64,000 nt of DNA from assembly GCF_030052815.1 (NCBI RefSeq), contig NC_079501.1:78140979-78204978 (forward strand), written 5' to 3'. The position numbers were made by a program, and so were the translations under genes. The DNA comes from Hevea brasiliensis. Its lineage: Eukaryota > Streptophyta > Magnoliopsida > Malpighiales > Euphorbiaceae. Below the pieces are notes generated by a model. The model saw only the letters and a list, made by a program, of their open reading frames with translations. It was not told the DNA's origin and searched no databases. Below are positions 44,819-55,873 of this stretch, piece by piece; the stretch's first letter is position 1, and each line of letters starts with the position of its first letter.

Positions 44819-47406
44819 TGTTTGTGTGATCTTAACTCTTCAATTTTCAAGTGTAATTTAAATAGGTTTAGTTTCCATTAATTGAATTATTTTGATATGG
44901 TGAAATTATTTGAGCATTAGTGTAATTGTTTTAAATCTTCCAATGAGTAATGTGAGAGAATGGAGAATGGAAAGTATTATTGTATGCCCCGGATGGGCTG
45001 TGTTTATATATATTTATGAATTGCTCTATTGTTTTATTATGTTTTAATAGGGGAAAATATTTAAATTTTAGGGGGGAAGTGCTGTAGAAATTTCAGTAGA
45101 ATTTTTATTTATTTCATACAAAGTGTTTTAATTAGCTAATTAATTAATTATTTATTTAAGAACTACGTGGGTTCGATCCCTTATTTAATAGGGGTACGTA
45201 GGCAGTTTAAGGTAAATTGAACTTTACTTCAAGCCCAACCTGAACTTTTTCTAAATAAATTTTTCAATTGAATTTTCATTATCTATAGAGTTTTGTCCTT
45301 CAAACTGTTATTTTTGATGGTTCAGAAATTTTCTTTTACATAAGAAGGTTTATTTAAATTTTGCTTTACTCATTTTATTACAAATTTTAGATTGTGAATA
45401 TTGTTTCAATATTTGCTTGAATTATGATGTGTTAGCCTTACTAGTTGATTTGTAATTTTATTAGATGAATGGGCATTAGCTACTTAAGCCATAGAATAAA
45501 TCAGTTAGTTTATAGGGCTGCCTTTCCTTGAGATTTCATGGAGGGGTGTGACAACCCACCTCTACTCAATATATGAAGGGAGGGGATAAGATTATAAACA
45601 ACCCACCTCTGATGTAAACTACTTCCTCCATTTCATATTGTTTGTCAGTTAGGACAATTACACAAAAATTAAGAAAATGATTGAACAATATTAATTATAA
45701 TAAAAAAATACACCTTATGACTAAATTATGTCTTTATTGAAGTACTCAAATTATAACTCTATTAATTCTCTCCTTTTGAGACACCCCTTACCCGTGTACA
45801 GTATACCCGAATAAGTAATGCCACACGGTGTACCGGCACACTCTAATATACCTTAATTAGTTTGTATCATGCTTTTGAATATAATTTATGAAATATAATT
45901 TATTTAAGCCATTTATCAAATTATTATTTATTTGAGGTTCCAAAATTTTAAAGAAAATCCGCAGAGTACTGCTAAAAATGGAGAAAACAGTTCTTCGAAA
46001 CCTGTTAAAAACACTTCCAAATAATTTCCAAATAATCCCAACTTCAATTCTTCAACAGAATCTCAATATCAAAATCTCACATTGTTCAGTTTCAGTTCTC
46101 AATCATCATTTCTCAGGGTTCTCATATATAAACAACAATTAAATACTCAAATTACTTCCATACATAACCATAAATCTTTATTATTTACATGAACCTCAAA
46201 ATACATTACATAAATCCAAATATATATGAGAAAATAAAAATTTAATTACAAAATAACAAAATGACACCTAGTGCCCTACCAATGCACTGCAGGTAGTGAG
46301 GTGACACGGACACTGTGCAGAGCTGCAGGATGAACTCACCCAGTCTGCGGTCTACTGGGCTCACGATCTGTATCTCCAGAACCTACGCGTGGCAAAAGCA
46401 ACGCGCTAAGCAATAATGCTTAGTGGTGCAATAATAAAATAAAAGAAATAGCAAGAAAATAGATATGTAGTGAATGTATATGTTTCATTTGTTTTGAATT
46501 TGTATATCATTAACTTTGTCCACTTTTATTCATTTGGTTGCCCAAGTAACCTACACTAGACGACTGGACTGGATAAACGGGTAAACTGGCACTGGGTATC
46601 TAGTACCTCGGGCCGTCACACCATCGGTCACGTATGCATCCCCGGTGCAGTAATGACTAACAAGTCAGAATAATATCAGGCACAAGGCCAAATCTCAATG
46701 CAAGGTCAGAATGGCTAAAAGCCATGAAATCACAGAATGGCATATTGCCATGTGCAGTACTGCTAACTGAACCCTATTGGCATGCCAAACTATCTAAACC
46801 AATCTTGTTAGGTATACTAGGGCATTTGAAACTTTTAAATTCTTCAATTTGTGAATTTCAAGTTTTGGTGTCACTATTCACCTCATTGATCAACAAAAAT
46901 GTTGACTTTTGGATAGAAAATAGGTGTATTGGTTTTAACACCCCAAACATACCACATTTTGTATTTAAAACTTGTTGGAATTGGTCACCATTACCATTTC
47001 TAACTTAAAACCAAGAGGGCAGAAAATTTCAGTTTTTGAAGCCCAACTTTACTGTTCCATTAAGCCCTGTTGCAGTGGGAATTTGAGGAAATGGTAAACA
47101 TGAAAGTTGTTCCTTATTTTGTCTAGTTGAATTTATTTTTTTGAATCACTCCATTTGGAGTTTTGTAGCTCCAGATATGGTCCAAAAACCACAGCCGGCC
47201 GGATTGCCAATCTGCAGAATTGACCATATCTACATTAACATGAACAGTGACTAGAATCACTTGGTTGGATGGGTTCTGGCCATAATTTGGGGTAGGTTCC
47301 TTCATGAAAGTTGTTTCTCTATGTCTTAACTTGTTGCTGTAAAAATTTCAGGTCAATTGACCATATCTACAGTGAGTTATGGCCAAATGAATAGTTACTG
47401 TTCATT
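44819..47406. repeat. Tandem duplication of 2.6 kb, second copy
   Basis: Starts TGTTTGTGTGATCTTAACTC like 42192 and is offset from copy 1 by about 2.63 kb. It contains the second MITE half (45620-45776) and the left 1.6 kb of the intact gypsy-2 LTR, which continues past the duplicated part to 48880. Confidence 0.9.
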
Positions 47407-47409
47407 TGG
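47383..47409. other. Hairpin in the gypsy-2-type LTRs
   Basis: CCAAATGAACAG - TTA - CTGTTCATTTGG is a perfect 12-bp stem with a 3-nt loop at 55340-55366, 57964-57990 and 61895-61921. The copy here has one mismatch (AATAG). A similar but imperfect hairpin is in the gypsy-1 3' LTR near 25684-25710. Just upstream lies the perfect palindrome GGTCAATTGACC. Function is unknown. Confidence 0.85.
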
Positions 47410-47804
47410 TCAATTCTGCAGGTGCTGTTGCAGGGCATCCGGATTGGGGCCAACTTTTGGTCTTCTTGCTTTGGTCTTTTGGGCATGGTTTCTTCAGCAA
47501 AAATGTGCCATTATAAGCCTAGTTTTATGTCCAATTGGCCAAACACCAATTGGACCAACACAGCCCAAGATATGGCTGTCCAAGTGGACTGAAATCTCAG
47601 TCACCATGCTGCTGTCTTTAGGCAGCCTACCATTCCACTTTGCCATGCCATTTTTCAGTCCAATTTGTGGTCAACATACCTCAAATGGTCACTAATTGAC
47701 CATTAGAATGTTCTTTAACCATTTCATAAGCCAAGTCAAATTTTCATTCCTAAACCCTAGCTAAATTTCAAAGTTTTCACAATTTCCCTAATTTACTCTT
47801 TCAT

Positions 47805-47808
<4 letters not shown>

Positions 47809-47846
<38 letters not shown>
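47809..47846. repeat. (TA)19 microsatellite inside the gypsy-2 3' LTR
   Basis: The matching place in the other LTR (about 55771-55783) has only six or seven repeats preceded by CTCTCT. The run has therefore expanded or shrunk since insertion. Confidence 0.95.
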
Positions 47847-47849
<3 letters not shown>

Positions 47850-48880
47850 TTTAAACCTAAGCTCTAGTTCACTCTAAGTCCATCAAACACTCCATTTCTA
47901 TTCCTTCAATAGGGCTGCCGAATTCTATGGTGGACATATACATGAGTTTCCATTCATTTAATTCACAAAACCTTACTCACTTTAAGTCTTTAACATGGAT
48001 TAATAGAGATTTAAGTGTAAATAGGCACTAACCTTGAATAGGGCAGAATTTCAAACTACCCAAACTCCTTCTTTCTTCTTCTTTTGGCTGCCTAGAGGTT
48101 ACTCAAGTTGCTAGGTTAATTTTTTGTGAAGCTAGGTTATGATTTTGTTGGGTAGAAATGGGTGAATCAAGCTTTGAAAAGCTTGAATATACTTAGCTAT
48201 GGAAGAAGAGGTTCACATCCAAATGAAGAAGAAGAACCAGAAAATTTGTTTCTTCATTTGTCATTTTTCTCTTTTTAAAGAGTCTTTATTGTGTTGTTGA
48301 ATGGTGATTAGTGGAGGGCACTTAAATGACATCATGGTGATGTCATAATTAAGCCTTTAAGTCATTTTCTTTTTCTTTCTTTTCTATTCATTTTTAATTT
48401 AATTTTTAGCAATATTTATTCATATTTTAGATCATAATAATTATTTACTCAACTGGACAAGTCGGCCAAAAATCACCTCTGAAGGCGAAATGACCAAAAT
48501 GCCCTCTGTTTGGCTTAACGGGTCAAAATTGTCTGTACCGATTGAAAAATTTTTCTAAATATTTTCTTGGCATTCTAATGCCATAGGAACCTCAATGACC
48601 CTTCTCTGGAGTCCCAATAATTATTTTATGAATTTTTCCCTGTCTAGGGCTCCTCGTTATAGAATCGCAACTTCCTCTGATTACCCATCGCTTGGGCACC
48701 TACTGCTTAACTTGGTTGTATTTTATTTCTAAAATTTTTACTAAATTTTTCTTATTAATATTTGAGTTAATTATGTTCCCTCACTTTATTTTAAATATTT
48801 TTCCGAACGTTCTAGCTGTCCTGACCGACACCGTCACCGAATAAGAGAATGTACGGAGTTGCTACCGAGAGGGTGTTACA

Positions 48881-48896
48881 ACTCTTCCCCTCTAAT
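48881..48896 (-). promoter_or_regulatory. Polypurine tract of gypsy-2
   Basis: On the minus strand AGAGGGGAAGAGT directly precedes the 3' LTR start TGTAACACCC. The same tract (AGAGGGGAAGAAT) occurs in the non-autonomous element at 59454-59466. Confidence 0.88.
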
Positions 48897-49653
48897 TTAA
48901 ATTTCGTCCTCGAAATTTACCTGATGCAAACAGTTGAGGGAACTGTTGCCTCATCGTCTCTTCACTTTCCCAAGTTGCCTCCTCGGTGTTGTGGTGCCTC
49001 CAAAGCACTTTCACCAGTGGAATCTGCTTGTTCCTCAACTCTTTTACTTCCCGAGCCAGGATCCGTAGAGTTTCTTCTTCATATGTCAAATCCGGTTGTA
49101 TTTCAATTTCTTCTCTGGAGATGACATGTGAAGGATCTGAGCGGTATCTTCTAAGCATGGACACGTGAAACACATTGTGGATCTTGTCCAGCTCTGGTGG
49201 TAAAGCTAGCCTATAGGCCACTGGACCCACACGTTCAATGACTTCATATGGGCCAATGAACCTAGGGCTCAACTTACCTTTTCTTCCAAACCTCAATACC
49301 TTCTTCCACGGTGACACCTTGAGGAACACTTTGTCGCCAACCACATATTCTATTTCTTTTCTCTTCAGGTCGGCATAAGATTTCTGTCTATCTGAGGCAA
49401 CCTTCAGGTTGGCTTTGATTAGTTTCACTTTCTCCTCAGTCTGTTTCACCAGGTCTGGCCCTACCAGTTTGTCTTCGCCCAATTCAGTCCAGCACACTGG
49501 AGTTCTACATTTTCTCCCATACAGTGCTTCATATGGGGCCATTTGGATGCTAGCTTGGTAGCTATTGTTGTATGCGAATTCTGCCAGTGGGAGGTATCTA
49601 TCCCAACTTCCCTCAAACTCAATGACACAACTCCTCAGCATATCCTCAAGGAC
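48892..49653 (-). CDS. gypsy-2 integrase C-terminus (GPY/F module) and chromodomain: second pol exon
   Basis: Open on the minus strand from the AG of the intron-like segment to the stop at 48892, about 253 codons. It begins VLEDMLRSCVIEFEGSW and passes through YNNSYQASIQMAPYEALYGR, the end of the integrase core. LSPRFIGPYEVIERVGPVAY is the GPY/F module, followed by HNVFHVSMLRRYRSDPSHV. The C-terminus PLVKVLWRHHNTEEATWESE, then MRQQFPQLF, is the chromodomain end typical of the Tekay clade. Chromodomains of this type are thought to steer integration towards particular chromatin. The exon is in the same frame as the upstream pol reading once 75 nt are removed, and has no lesion. Confidence 0.88.
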   Translation of the reverse strand, partial: VLEDMLRSCVIEFEGSWDRYLPLAEFAYNNSYQASIQMAPYEALYGRKCRTPVCWTELGEDKLVGPDLVKQTEEKVKLIKANLKVASDRQKSYADLKRKEIEYVVGDKVFLKVSPWKKVLRFGRKGKLSPRFIGPYEVIERVGPVAYRLALPPELDKIHNVFHVSMLRRYRSDPSHVISREEIEIQPDLTYEEETLRILAREVKELRNKQIPLVKVLWRHHNTEEATWESEETMRQQFPQLFASGKFRGRNLN

Positions 49654-49728
49654 CTGACATATATTTCATGTTATTACTATCATTTCAATTCGATATTTGT
49701 ATCAATTTCATTGGTTTCAATTGTTTAC
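49654..49728 (-). other. Candidate 75-nt intron within the integrase of gypsy-2
   Basis: On the minus strand the coding phrase GAAAGAGTAATCCAG is followed by GTAAACAATTGAAACC, and 75 nt later TATGTCAG precedes GTCCTTGAGGATATG. The segment has GT and AG ends, is AT-rich and contains TAATAAC, a plausible branch point, about 20 nt from its 3' end. It holds in-frame stops, the first being TGA in its fourth codon. Removing it joins RVIQ to VLEDML, exactly the continuous phrase seen in gypsy-1 (RVIQ-ILEDML), which has no such segment. Splicing is inferred, not shown. Confidence 0.75.
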
Positions 49729-52700
49729 CTGGATTACTCTTTCTGATTGCCCATCCGTCTGAGGATGGAAAGCTGTGCTGAAATGGAGTTGTGTACCCAA
49801 GGATTCATGCAACTTCTTCCAAAATCTCGATGTAAACCTTGGGTCTCGATCAGATATGATGGAAAGTGGAATTCCATACAGTCTAACTATCTCACTGATA
49901 TACAATTCTGCTAACTTCTCCAGTGAGTAGTCAGTCCTAACTGGCAGAAAGTGTGCTGACTTCGTCAATCTATCTACTATCACCCATACTGCATCATGTT
50001 TCTTCTGGGTGAGAGGTAGACCACTTACAAAATCCATGGTGACCCGATCCCATTTCCATTCAGGTATGCGTATAGGCTGTAGCAAACCTGATGGAACTTG
50101 ATGTTCTGCCTTGACTTGCTGACATGTCAAGCATTTAGTCACATAGTCAGCTATGTCCTTCTTCATACCAGCCACCAATACCAAGCTTGGATCATGAAAC
50201 ATCTTTGTACTTCCTGGGTGCATAGCATATACACTGTTGTGTGCCTCTTTTAGAATACTGGCCTTCAATTCCCCATCATCTGGTACACACAGTCTTCCTT
50301 TGTAATACAAACACCCATCTGCCTTCACCTCATAGTCAGTTGCTTTTCCTTCTGAGATTTTGCTCATAATAGCCATTAGCTTCTCATCTGCCTTTTGCCC
50401 ATCTAAAATCTGCTGTAGCAGGTTTGGCCTCACTTGCAACTCAGCCAAAATAGCTCCATCTCGAACCAAAGATAGACGGGCATTCAATGATCTCAAAGTT
50501 GTGATGGACTTTCTGCTCAAAGCATCAGCAACTACATTTGCCTTCCCAGGATGGTAGTCAATCACACAATCATAGTTCTTCAGGAACTCAATCCATTGCC
50601 TCTGCCTAAGGTTGAGCTCCTTCTGGGTTGGCAAGTATTTTAGGCTTTTGTGGTATGTGTAAATGTAGCACTTTTCACCATACAAGTAGTGCCTCCATAT
50701 CTTCAGTGCGAAGATAATTGCTGCAAGCTCTAGATCATGGGTAGGGTAATTTTGTTCATGTGGCCTTAGCTGCCTGGAAGCATAGGCGACCACCTTCCCC
50801 TCTTGCATCAATACACACCCTAGCCCATTATGTGAGGCATCACTGTAGACCACAAAGTCCTTTCCTGACACCGGTGTGCACACCGGTGCCTCTGTCAACA
50901 TAGCCTTCAATTTCTCAAAACTGGTCTGACACTTGTCATTCCAGTCAAATCTGACATTCTTGTGTAACAACTTGGTCATTGGAGCAGCTATTAAGGAAAA
51001 TCCTTTCACAAATCTTCTGTAATACCTAGCTAACCCCAAGAAGCTTCTGACCTCAGTTGTGTTTCTGGGAGGCTTCCATTCCATCACTGCTTCTATTTTC
51101 TTGGGATCCACCCTAATCCCATCAGCTGATACTATGTGTCCAAGGAATGCAATCTCATTCAACCAAAAGTCACACTTGGACAACTTAGCATACAGCTTCT
51201 TTTCTCTCAGGGTTTGCAGAACAATCCTCAAATGCTCATCATGTTCTTCCCTGGTCTTGGAATACACCAAAATATCATCAATAAAGACCACTACGAACCG
51301 ATCTAGGTATGGATGGAAGATACGGTTCATAAGGTCCATGAATGCCGCTGGTGCATTTGTTAGGCCAAAGGGCATCACCAGGAACTCATAATGCCCATAC
51401 CGAGTCCTGAATGCAGTCTTGGGCACATCTGCATCCTTCACCCTCAACTGATGATACCCTGATCTGAGATCAATCTTAGAAAATACTCCTGCTCCCTTCA
51501 ACTGATCAAACAGATCATCAATTCTAGGCAACATATATTTGTTCTTCACAGTCACTTTATTTAACTGCCGGTAATCAATGCAAAGCCTCAAAGTCCCATC
51601 CTTCTTTTTCACAAACAGCACTGGAGCTCCCCATGGTGACACACTGGGGCATATAAACCCCTTATCTAGCAACTCTTGCAACTGAGTTTTCAACTCCCTC
51701 AATTCAGTGGGTGCCATCCTATAAAGAGCAATGGAAATGGGTGTTGTACCCGGCAGTGTCTCAATAGCAAATTCAACTTCCCTTTCTGGTGGCAAACCAG
51801 GCAACTCTTCAGGAAATAACTCTGGGAAGTCTCTTACTGTGGGTATATCACTCAGGTTTGGCTTACCCTGTCTAGTATCCACCACATGTGCTAGGTAGGC
51901 TTCACAGCCTTTTCTCATCATTCTTCTTGCAACTGTGGCTGAGATGACATTGGACAAGAAATCTGTCCTTTCCCCCACAACTGTGATCTCATTACCCTCA
52001 GGGGTTTTCAAAGAAATTCTCTTCAATTTGCAATCAACTATTGCCTGATGACGTGACAACCAGTCCATTCCCAAAATCACGTCAAACTCGTGAAAGGGCA
52101 ACTCAATCAAGTCTGCCAAGAATTCATACCCCTGAATCCTTAACGGGCAACCCTTGTACACTTTGTTCACTACCACACTGTGGCCCAATGGATTAGTGAC
52201 CAGAATGTCTTGGTCACTCTCCCCTACTAGTATCCCCCTTTCTACGGGTAAGTTGATGCAAATGTAGGAATGAGTGGATCCTGGATCCACCAATGCATGC
52301 ACAGGAGTATTGTAGAGGGAGAACGTACCCCTGATGACGTCTGGGGCATCTTGCTCCTCCTGAGCTCTAATAGCATAAGCTCTTGCAGGTGGTCTGCTGT
52401 CAGGCCTCTCTGCTGGCTCAGATGCAGGCCTCTGTGATGGTCCAACAGCCTCAGATTTACCAGATTTCCTACCCCTCTGTGGTGCAGGAGCAGGTCTGTC
52501 TGCTTGTGTTGGAGCAGCTGTAGTGGTTCTACGTGGACAGTTTCTCAACTGATGCTCTGTTGACCCACACCTTAAGCAGGCACCAGTCACTCTCCAACAC
52601 TCCCCCTTATGCCATTTCTGACAGTGTGGACATGCAGAAGTTGCTGGGGCTGGTCCCCTGAACCCCATCCCTGGAGAGCTGCCTACCGATGGTGTGGACT

Positions 52701-52860
52701 GACCTCTCCTAGGGGTGAACTGTGGCCTGGGCCCCTGAGACTGACCCTGACCTTGTGGCTGACCCGAACTCTGTGCAGGGGGACCCTTGAACTTCTTCCC
52801 AAATGTAGGAGCTGAACTAGACTGACCCGGTCCCCTCTTCTGCTGTCTCTCCCTTCTGGT
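49717..52860 (-). CDS. gypsy-2 gag C-terminus, protease, RT, RNase H and integrase core: long open pol frame
   Basis: The frame is open without interruption from after the stop at 52861 down to 49717. From the internal Met at 52668 it has 983 residues. There is a CCHC knuckle [14 protein letters not shown] (residues 31-44 from that Met), protease [12 protein letters not shown] (Asp about 128) with [17 protein letters not shown], and RT with the catalytic [10 protein letters not shown] at about 460. RNase [16 protein letters not shown] is at about 608. Integrase follows with zinc-binding [10 protein letters not shown] and [11 protein letters not shown], then core aspartates in MDFVSGLP (about 878) and [10 protein letters not shown] (about 939), and the glutamate in QTDGQSE. 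The stop at 49717 lies inside the intron-like segment, so unspliced RNA would give integrase without GPY/F and chromodomain. All catalytic residues I can check are present. Proteins act in the cytoplasmic particle and, for integrase, in the nucleus. Confidence 0.92.
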   Translation of the reverse strand, partial: TRRERQQKRGPGQSSSAPTFGKKFKGPPAQSSGQPQGQGQSQGPRPQFTPRRGQSTPSVGSSPGMGFRGPAPATSACPHCQKWHKGECWRVTGACLRCGSTEHQLRNCPRRTTTAAPTQADRPAPAPQRGRKSGKSEAVGPSQRPASEPAERPDSRPPARAYAIRAQEEQDAPDVIRGTFSLYNTPVHALVDPGSTHSYICINLPVERGILVGESDQDILVTNPLGHSVVVNKVYKGCPLRIQGYEFLADLIELPFHEFDVILGMDWLSRHQAIVDCKLKRISLKTPEGNEITVVGERTDFLSNVISATVARRMMRKGCEAYLAHVVDTRQGKPNLSDIPTVRDFPELFPEELPGLPPEREVEFAIETLPGTTPISIALYRMAPTELRELKTQLQELLDKGFICPSVSPWGAPVLFVKKKDGTLRLCIDYRQLNKVTVKNKYMLPRIDDLFDQLKGAGVFSKIDLRSGYHQLRVKDADVPKTAFRTRYGHYEFLVMPFGLTNAPAAFMDLMNRIFHPYLDRFVVVFIDDILVYSKTREEHDEHLRIVLQTLREKKLYAKLSKCDFWLNEIAFLGHIVSADGIRVDPKKIEAVMEWKPPRNTTEVRSFLGLARYYRRFVKGFSLIAAPMTKLLHKNVRFDWNDKCQTSFEKLKAMLTEAPVCTPVSGKDFVVYSDASHNGLGCVLMQEGKVVAYASRQLRPHEQNYPTHDLELAAIIFALKIWRHYLYGEKCYIYTYHKSLKYLPTQKELNLRQRQWIEFLKNYDCVIDYHPGKANVVADALSRKSITTLRSLNARLSLVRDGAILAELQVRPNLLQQILDGQKADEKLMAIMSKISEGKATDYEVKADGCLYYKGRLCVPDDGELKASILKEAHNSVYAMHPGSTKMFHDPSLVLVAGMKKDIADYVTKCLTCQQVKAEHQVPSGLLQPIRIPEWKWDRVTMDFVSGLPLTQKKHDAVWVIVDRLTKSAHFLPVRTDYSLEKLAELYISEIVRLYGIPLSIISDRDPRFTSRFWKKLHESLGTQLHFSTAFHPQTDGQSERVIQVNN

Positions 52861-53598
52861 CTACTCACTGATTCTTACTTTTTCAACCTTTATTGCAGCT
52901 TCCACTAACTTGGTAAATTCTGTGATTCCCAGGGCAGTGAGCTGGATCTTGATGTTGTCATTTAGTCCCTCTTCAAATCTCTTACATCTTTCAGCTTCAT
53001 TAGGGACTATCTCCCTTCCATAGCGGCTTAATCGAACAAATTCCTTCTCATATTCGGCCACTGATAGCTGTCTCTACCTCAGATTAATAAACTCTCTTCT
53101 TCTCTCTTCCAGGTATACAGTACCCACATATTTCTTCTTGAATTCGGAGAGAAAGAAGTCCCAAGTTATAGCTTCTGGCTACACTTCACTGGACACCGTG
53201 TCCCACCATTCGTAGGCATCATCTTGCAACAAAGATATGGCAGCTTCCAGGTTTTGCTCTGGAGTGCAGTGGAGTTGTTTTAACACTCTGCCCGTTCTGT
53301 TCAATCAATTTTCGGCTGCAACAGAATCATCTTCTCTCTTGCCATAGAAGTCCACAGCTCCAAACTTTCTTAGCCTTTCCAGGTGTGATTTCTGCTGTGG
53401 AGCTGGTGGTGGTGGTGGTGCTGGCATTACCCCGGCCATTTGTCTAAAGAAATCGGCCATTTGCTGGAACATGGCCTGTGGAGGCTGAGTAGGCTCTGAG
53501 CCAAGTGAGCAGTCTCCCATGCCCCCAGTCTCAGCTGCTGCAGGTGGAGCATGACTCTCCACTTCCTCCTCGACTGCTCTCTGTGATGAAGGGTCCAT
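52861..53598 (-). pseudogene. gypsy-2 gag N-terminal region with four premature stops
   Basis: ATG 53598 (MDPSSQRAVEEEVESHAPP) opens the frame, followed by a proline-rich head (MPAPPPPPAPQQKSHLERLR). The capsid domain reads TPEQNLEAAISLLQDDAYEW, FFLSEFKKKYVGTVYLEER and VAEYEKEFVRLSRYGREIVP. In-frame stops lie at 53305-53307, 53179-53181, 53074-53076 and 52861-52863. The first is TGA where relatives have Trp; the other three are TAG where Gln is expected. No frameshift is seen, and the frame is the same as pol. With these stops no Gag-Pol could be made from the normal start, so this copy is probably not autonomous despite its intact pol. Confidence 0.88.
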
Positions 53599-53708
53599 AT
53601 CCTATTCAAAATAAGAAAGATAAACAAATCTGCATTAGTGTCACCTCGACTCTTACAAATGCAATGCATGGTATGGACTCAATCTAGGCCCAGAAATGCC
53701 TAAACCGT

Positions 53709-53720
53709 GCTCTGATACCA
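53709..53720 (-). promoter_or_regulatory. Primer-binding site of gypsy-2 (initiator-Met tRNA)
   Basis: The minus strand reads TGGTATCAGAGC five bases after the 5' LTR end, a perfect match to the plant initiator-Met tRNA complement. Confidence 0.93.
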
Positions 53721-53725
53721 CTAAA

Positions 53726-55873
53726 TGTGACACCCCTTACCCGTGTACAGTATACCCGAATAAGTAATGCCACACGGTGTACCGGCACACTCTAATATAC
53801 CTTAATTAGTTTGTATCATGCTTTTGAATATAATTTATGAAATATAATTTATTTAAGCCATTTATCGAAATTATTATTTATTTGAGGTTCCGAAAATTTT
53901 AAAGAAAATCTGGCAGAGTACCGGCTAAAAATGGAGAAAACAGTTCTTCGGAACCTGTTAAAAACACTTCCAAATAATTTCCAAACAATCCCAACTTCAA
54001 TTCTTCAACAGAATCTCAATATCAAAATCTCACATTGTTCAGTTTCAGTTCTCAATCATCATTTCTCAGGGTTCTCATATATAAACAACAATTAAATACT
54101 CAAATTACTTCCATACATAACCATAAATCTTTATTATTTACATGAACCTCAAAATACATTACATAAATCCAAATATATATGAGAAAATAAAAATTTAATT
54201 ACAAAATGACAAAATGACACCTAGTGCCCTACCAATGCACTGCAGGTAGTGAGGTGACACGGACACTGTGCAGAGCTGCAGGATGAACTCACCCAGTCTG
54301 CGGTCTACTGGGCTCACGATCTGTATCTCCAGAACCTACGCGTGGCAAAAGCAACGCGCTAAGCAATAATGCTTAGTGGTGCAATAATAAAATAAAAGAA
54401 ATAGCAAGAAAATAGATATGTAGTGAATGTATATGTTTCATTTGTTTTGAATTTGTATATCATTAACTTTGTCCACTTTTATTCATTTGGTTGCCCAAGT
54501 AACCTACACTAGACGACTGGACTGGATAAACGGGTAAACTGGCACTGGGTATCTAGTACCTCGGGCCGTCACACCATCGGTCACGTATGCATCTCCCGGT
54601 GTGCAACAGAACAGCTAACAAGCTGTAAATAATATCAGGCACAAGGCCAAATCTCAATGCAAGGTCAGAATGGCTAAAAGCCATGAAATCACAGAATGGC
54701 ATATTGCCATGTGCAGTACTGCTAATTGAACCCTATTGTCATGCCAAACTATCCAAACCAATCTTGTTAGGTATACTAAGGCATTTGAAACTTTTAAATT
54801 CTTCAATTTGTGAATTTCAAGTTTTGGTGTCACTATTCACCTCATTGGTCAACAAAAATGTTGACTTTTGGATAGAAAATAGGTGTATTGGTTTTAACAC
54901 CCCAAACATACCACATTTTGTATTTAAAACTTGTTGGAATTGGTCACCATTACCATTTCTAACTTAAAACCAAGAGGGCAGAAAATTTTAGTTTTTGAAG
55001 CCCAACTTTACTGTTCCATTAAGCCTTGTTGCAGTGGGAATTTGAGGAAATGGTAAACATGAAAGTTGTTCCTTATTTTGTCTAGTTGAATTTTTTTTTT
55101 GAATCACTCCATTTGTAGTTTTGTAGCTCTAGATATGGTCCAAAAACCACAGCTGGCCGGATTGCCAATCTGCAGAATTGACCATATCTACAGTAACATG
55201 AACAGTGACTAGAATCACTTGGTTGGATGGGTTCTGGCCATAATTTGGGGTAGGTTCCTTCATGAAAGTTGTTTGTCTATTTATTAATTGTTGCTGTAAA
55301 AATTTCAGGTCAATTGACCATATCTACAGTGAGTTATGGCCAAATGAACAGTTACTGTTCATTTGGTCAATTCTGCAGGTGCTGTTGCAAGGCATCTGGA
55401 TTGGGGCCAACTTTTGGTCCTCTTGCTTTGGTCTTTTGGGCATGGTTTCTTCAGCAAAAATGTGCCATTATAAGCCTAGTTTTATGTCCAATTGGCTAAA
55501 CACCAATTGGACCAACACAGCCCAAGATATGCCTGTCCAAGTGGACTGAAATCTCAGTCACCATGCTGCTGTCTTTAGGCAGCCTACCATTCCACTTTGC
55601 CATGCCATTTTTCAGTCCAATTTATGGTCAACATACCTCAAATGGTCACTAATTGACCATTAGAATGTTCTTTAACCATTTCATAAGCCAAGTCAAATTT
55701 TCATTCCTAAACCCTAGCTAAATTTCAAAGTTTTCACAATTTCCCTAATTTACTCTTTCATTCTCTCTCTATATATATATATACACTTTAAACCTAAGCT
55801 CTAGTTCACTCTAAGTCCATCAAACACTCCATTTCTATTCCTTCAATAGGGCTGCCGAATTCTATGGTGGACA
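53726..55873 (-). repeat. 5' LTR of gypsy-2, proximal part
   Basis: In plus orientation it begins TGTGACACCCCTTACCCG and runs 2148 bp until the non-autonomous element interrupts it after GGTGGACA. It continues at 63393. It is collinear with 45777-47936 of the other LTR. Confidence 0.92.

Larger units (their letters stand above)
45777..48880 (-). repeat. 3' LTR of gypsy-2
   Basis: 3104 bp. In plus orientation it starts TGAGACACCCCTTACCC, where the other LTR has TGTGACACC, and ends GAGAGGGTGTTACA next to the polypurine tract. It contains a (TA)19 run at 47809-47846 and a hairpin at 47383-47409. It is collinear with 53726-55873 plus 63393-64000. Short open frames within it occur in all related LTRs but look like by-products of DNA similarity. 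Confidence 0.92.

Noticed and set aside
47357..47695. Open frame recurring in all gypsy-2-type LTRs (also near 55269, 57938, 61869)
   Set aside because: The copies differ by frameshifting indels and premature ends, and the DNA outside the frame is equally conserved, so this is DNA similarity, not a conserved protein.
48849..49168. Plus-strand frames opposite gypsy-2 pol
   Set aside because: They are complements of the intact minus-strand pol reading and have no motif of their own.
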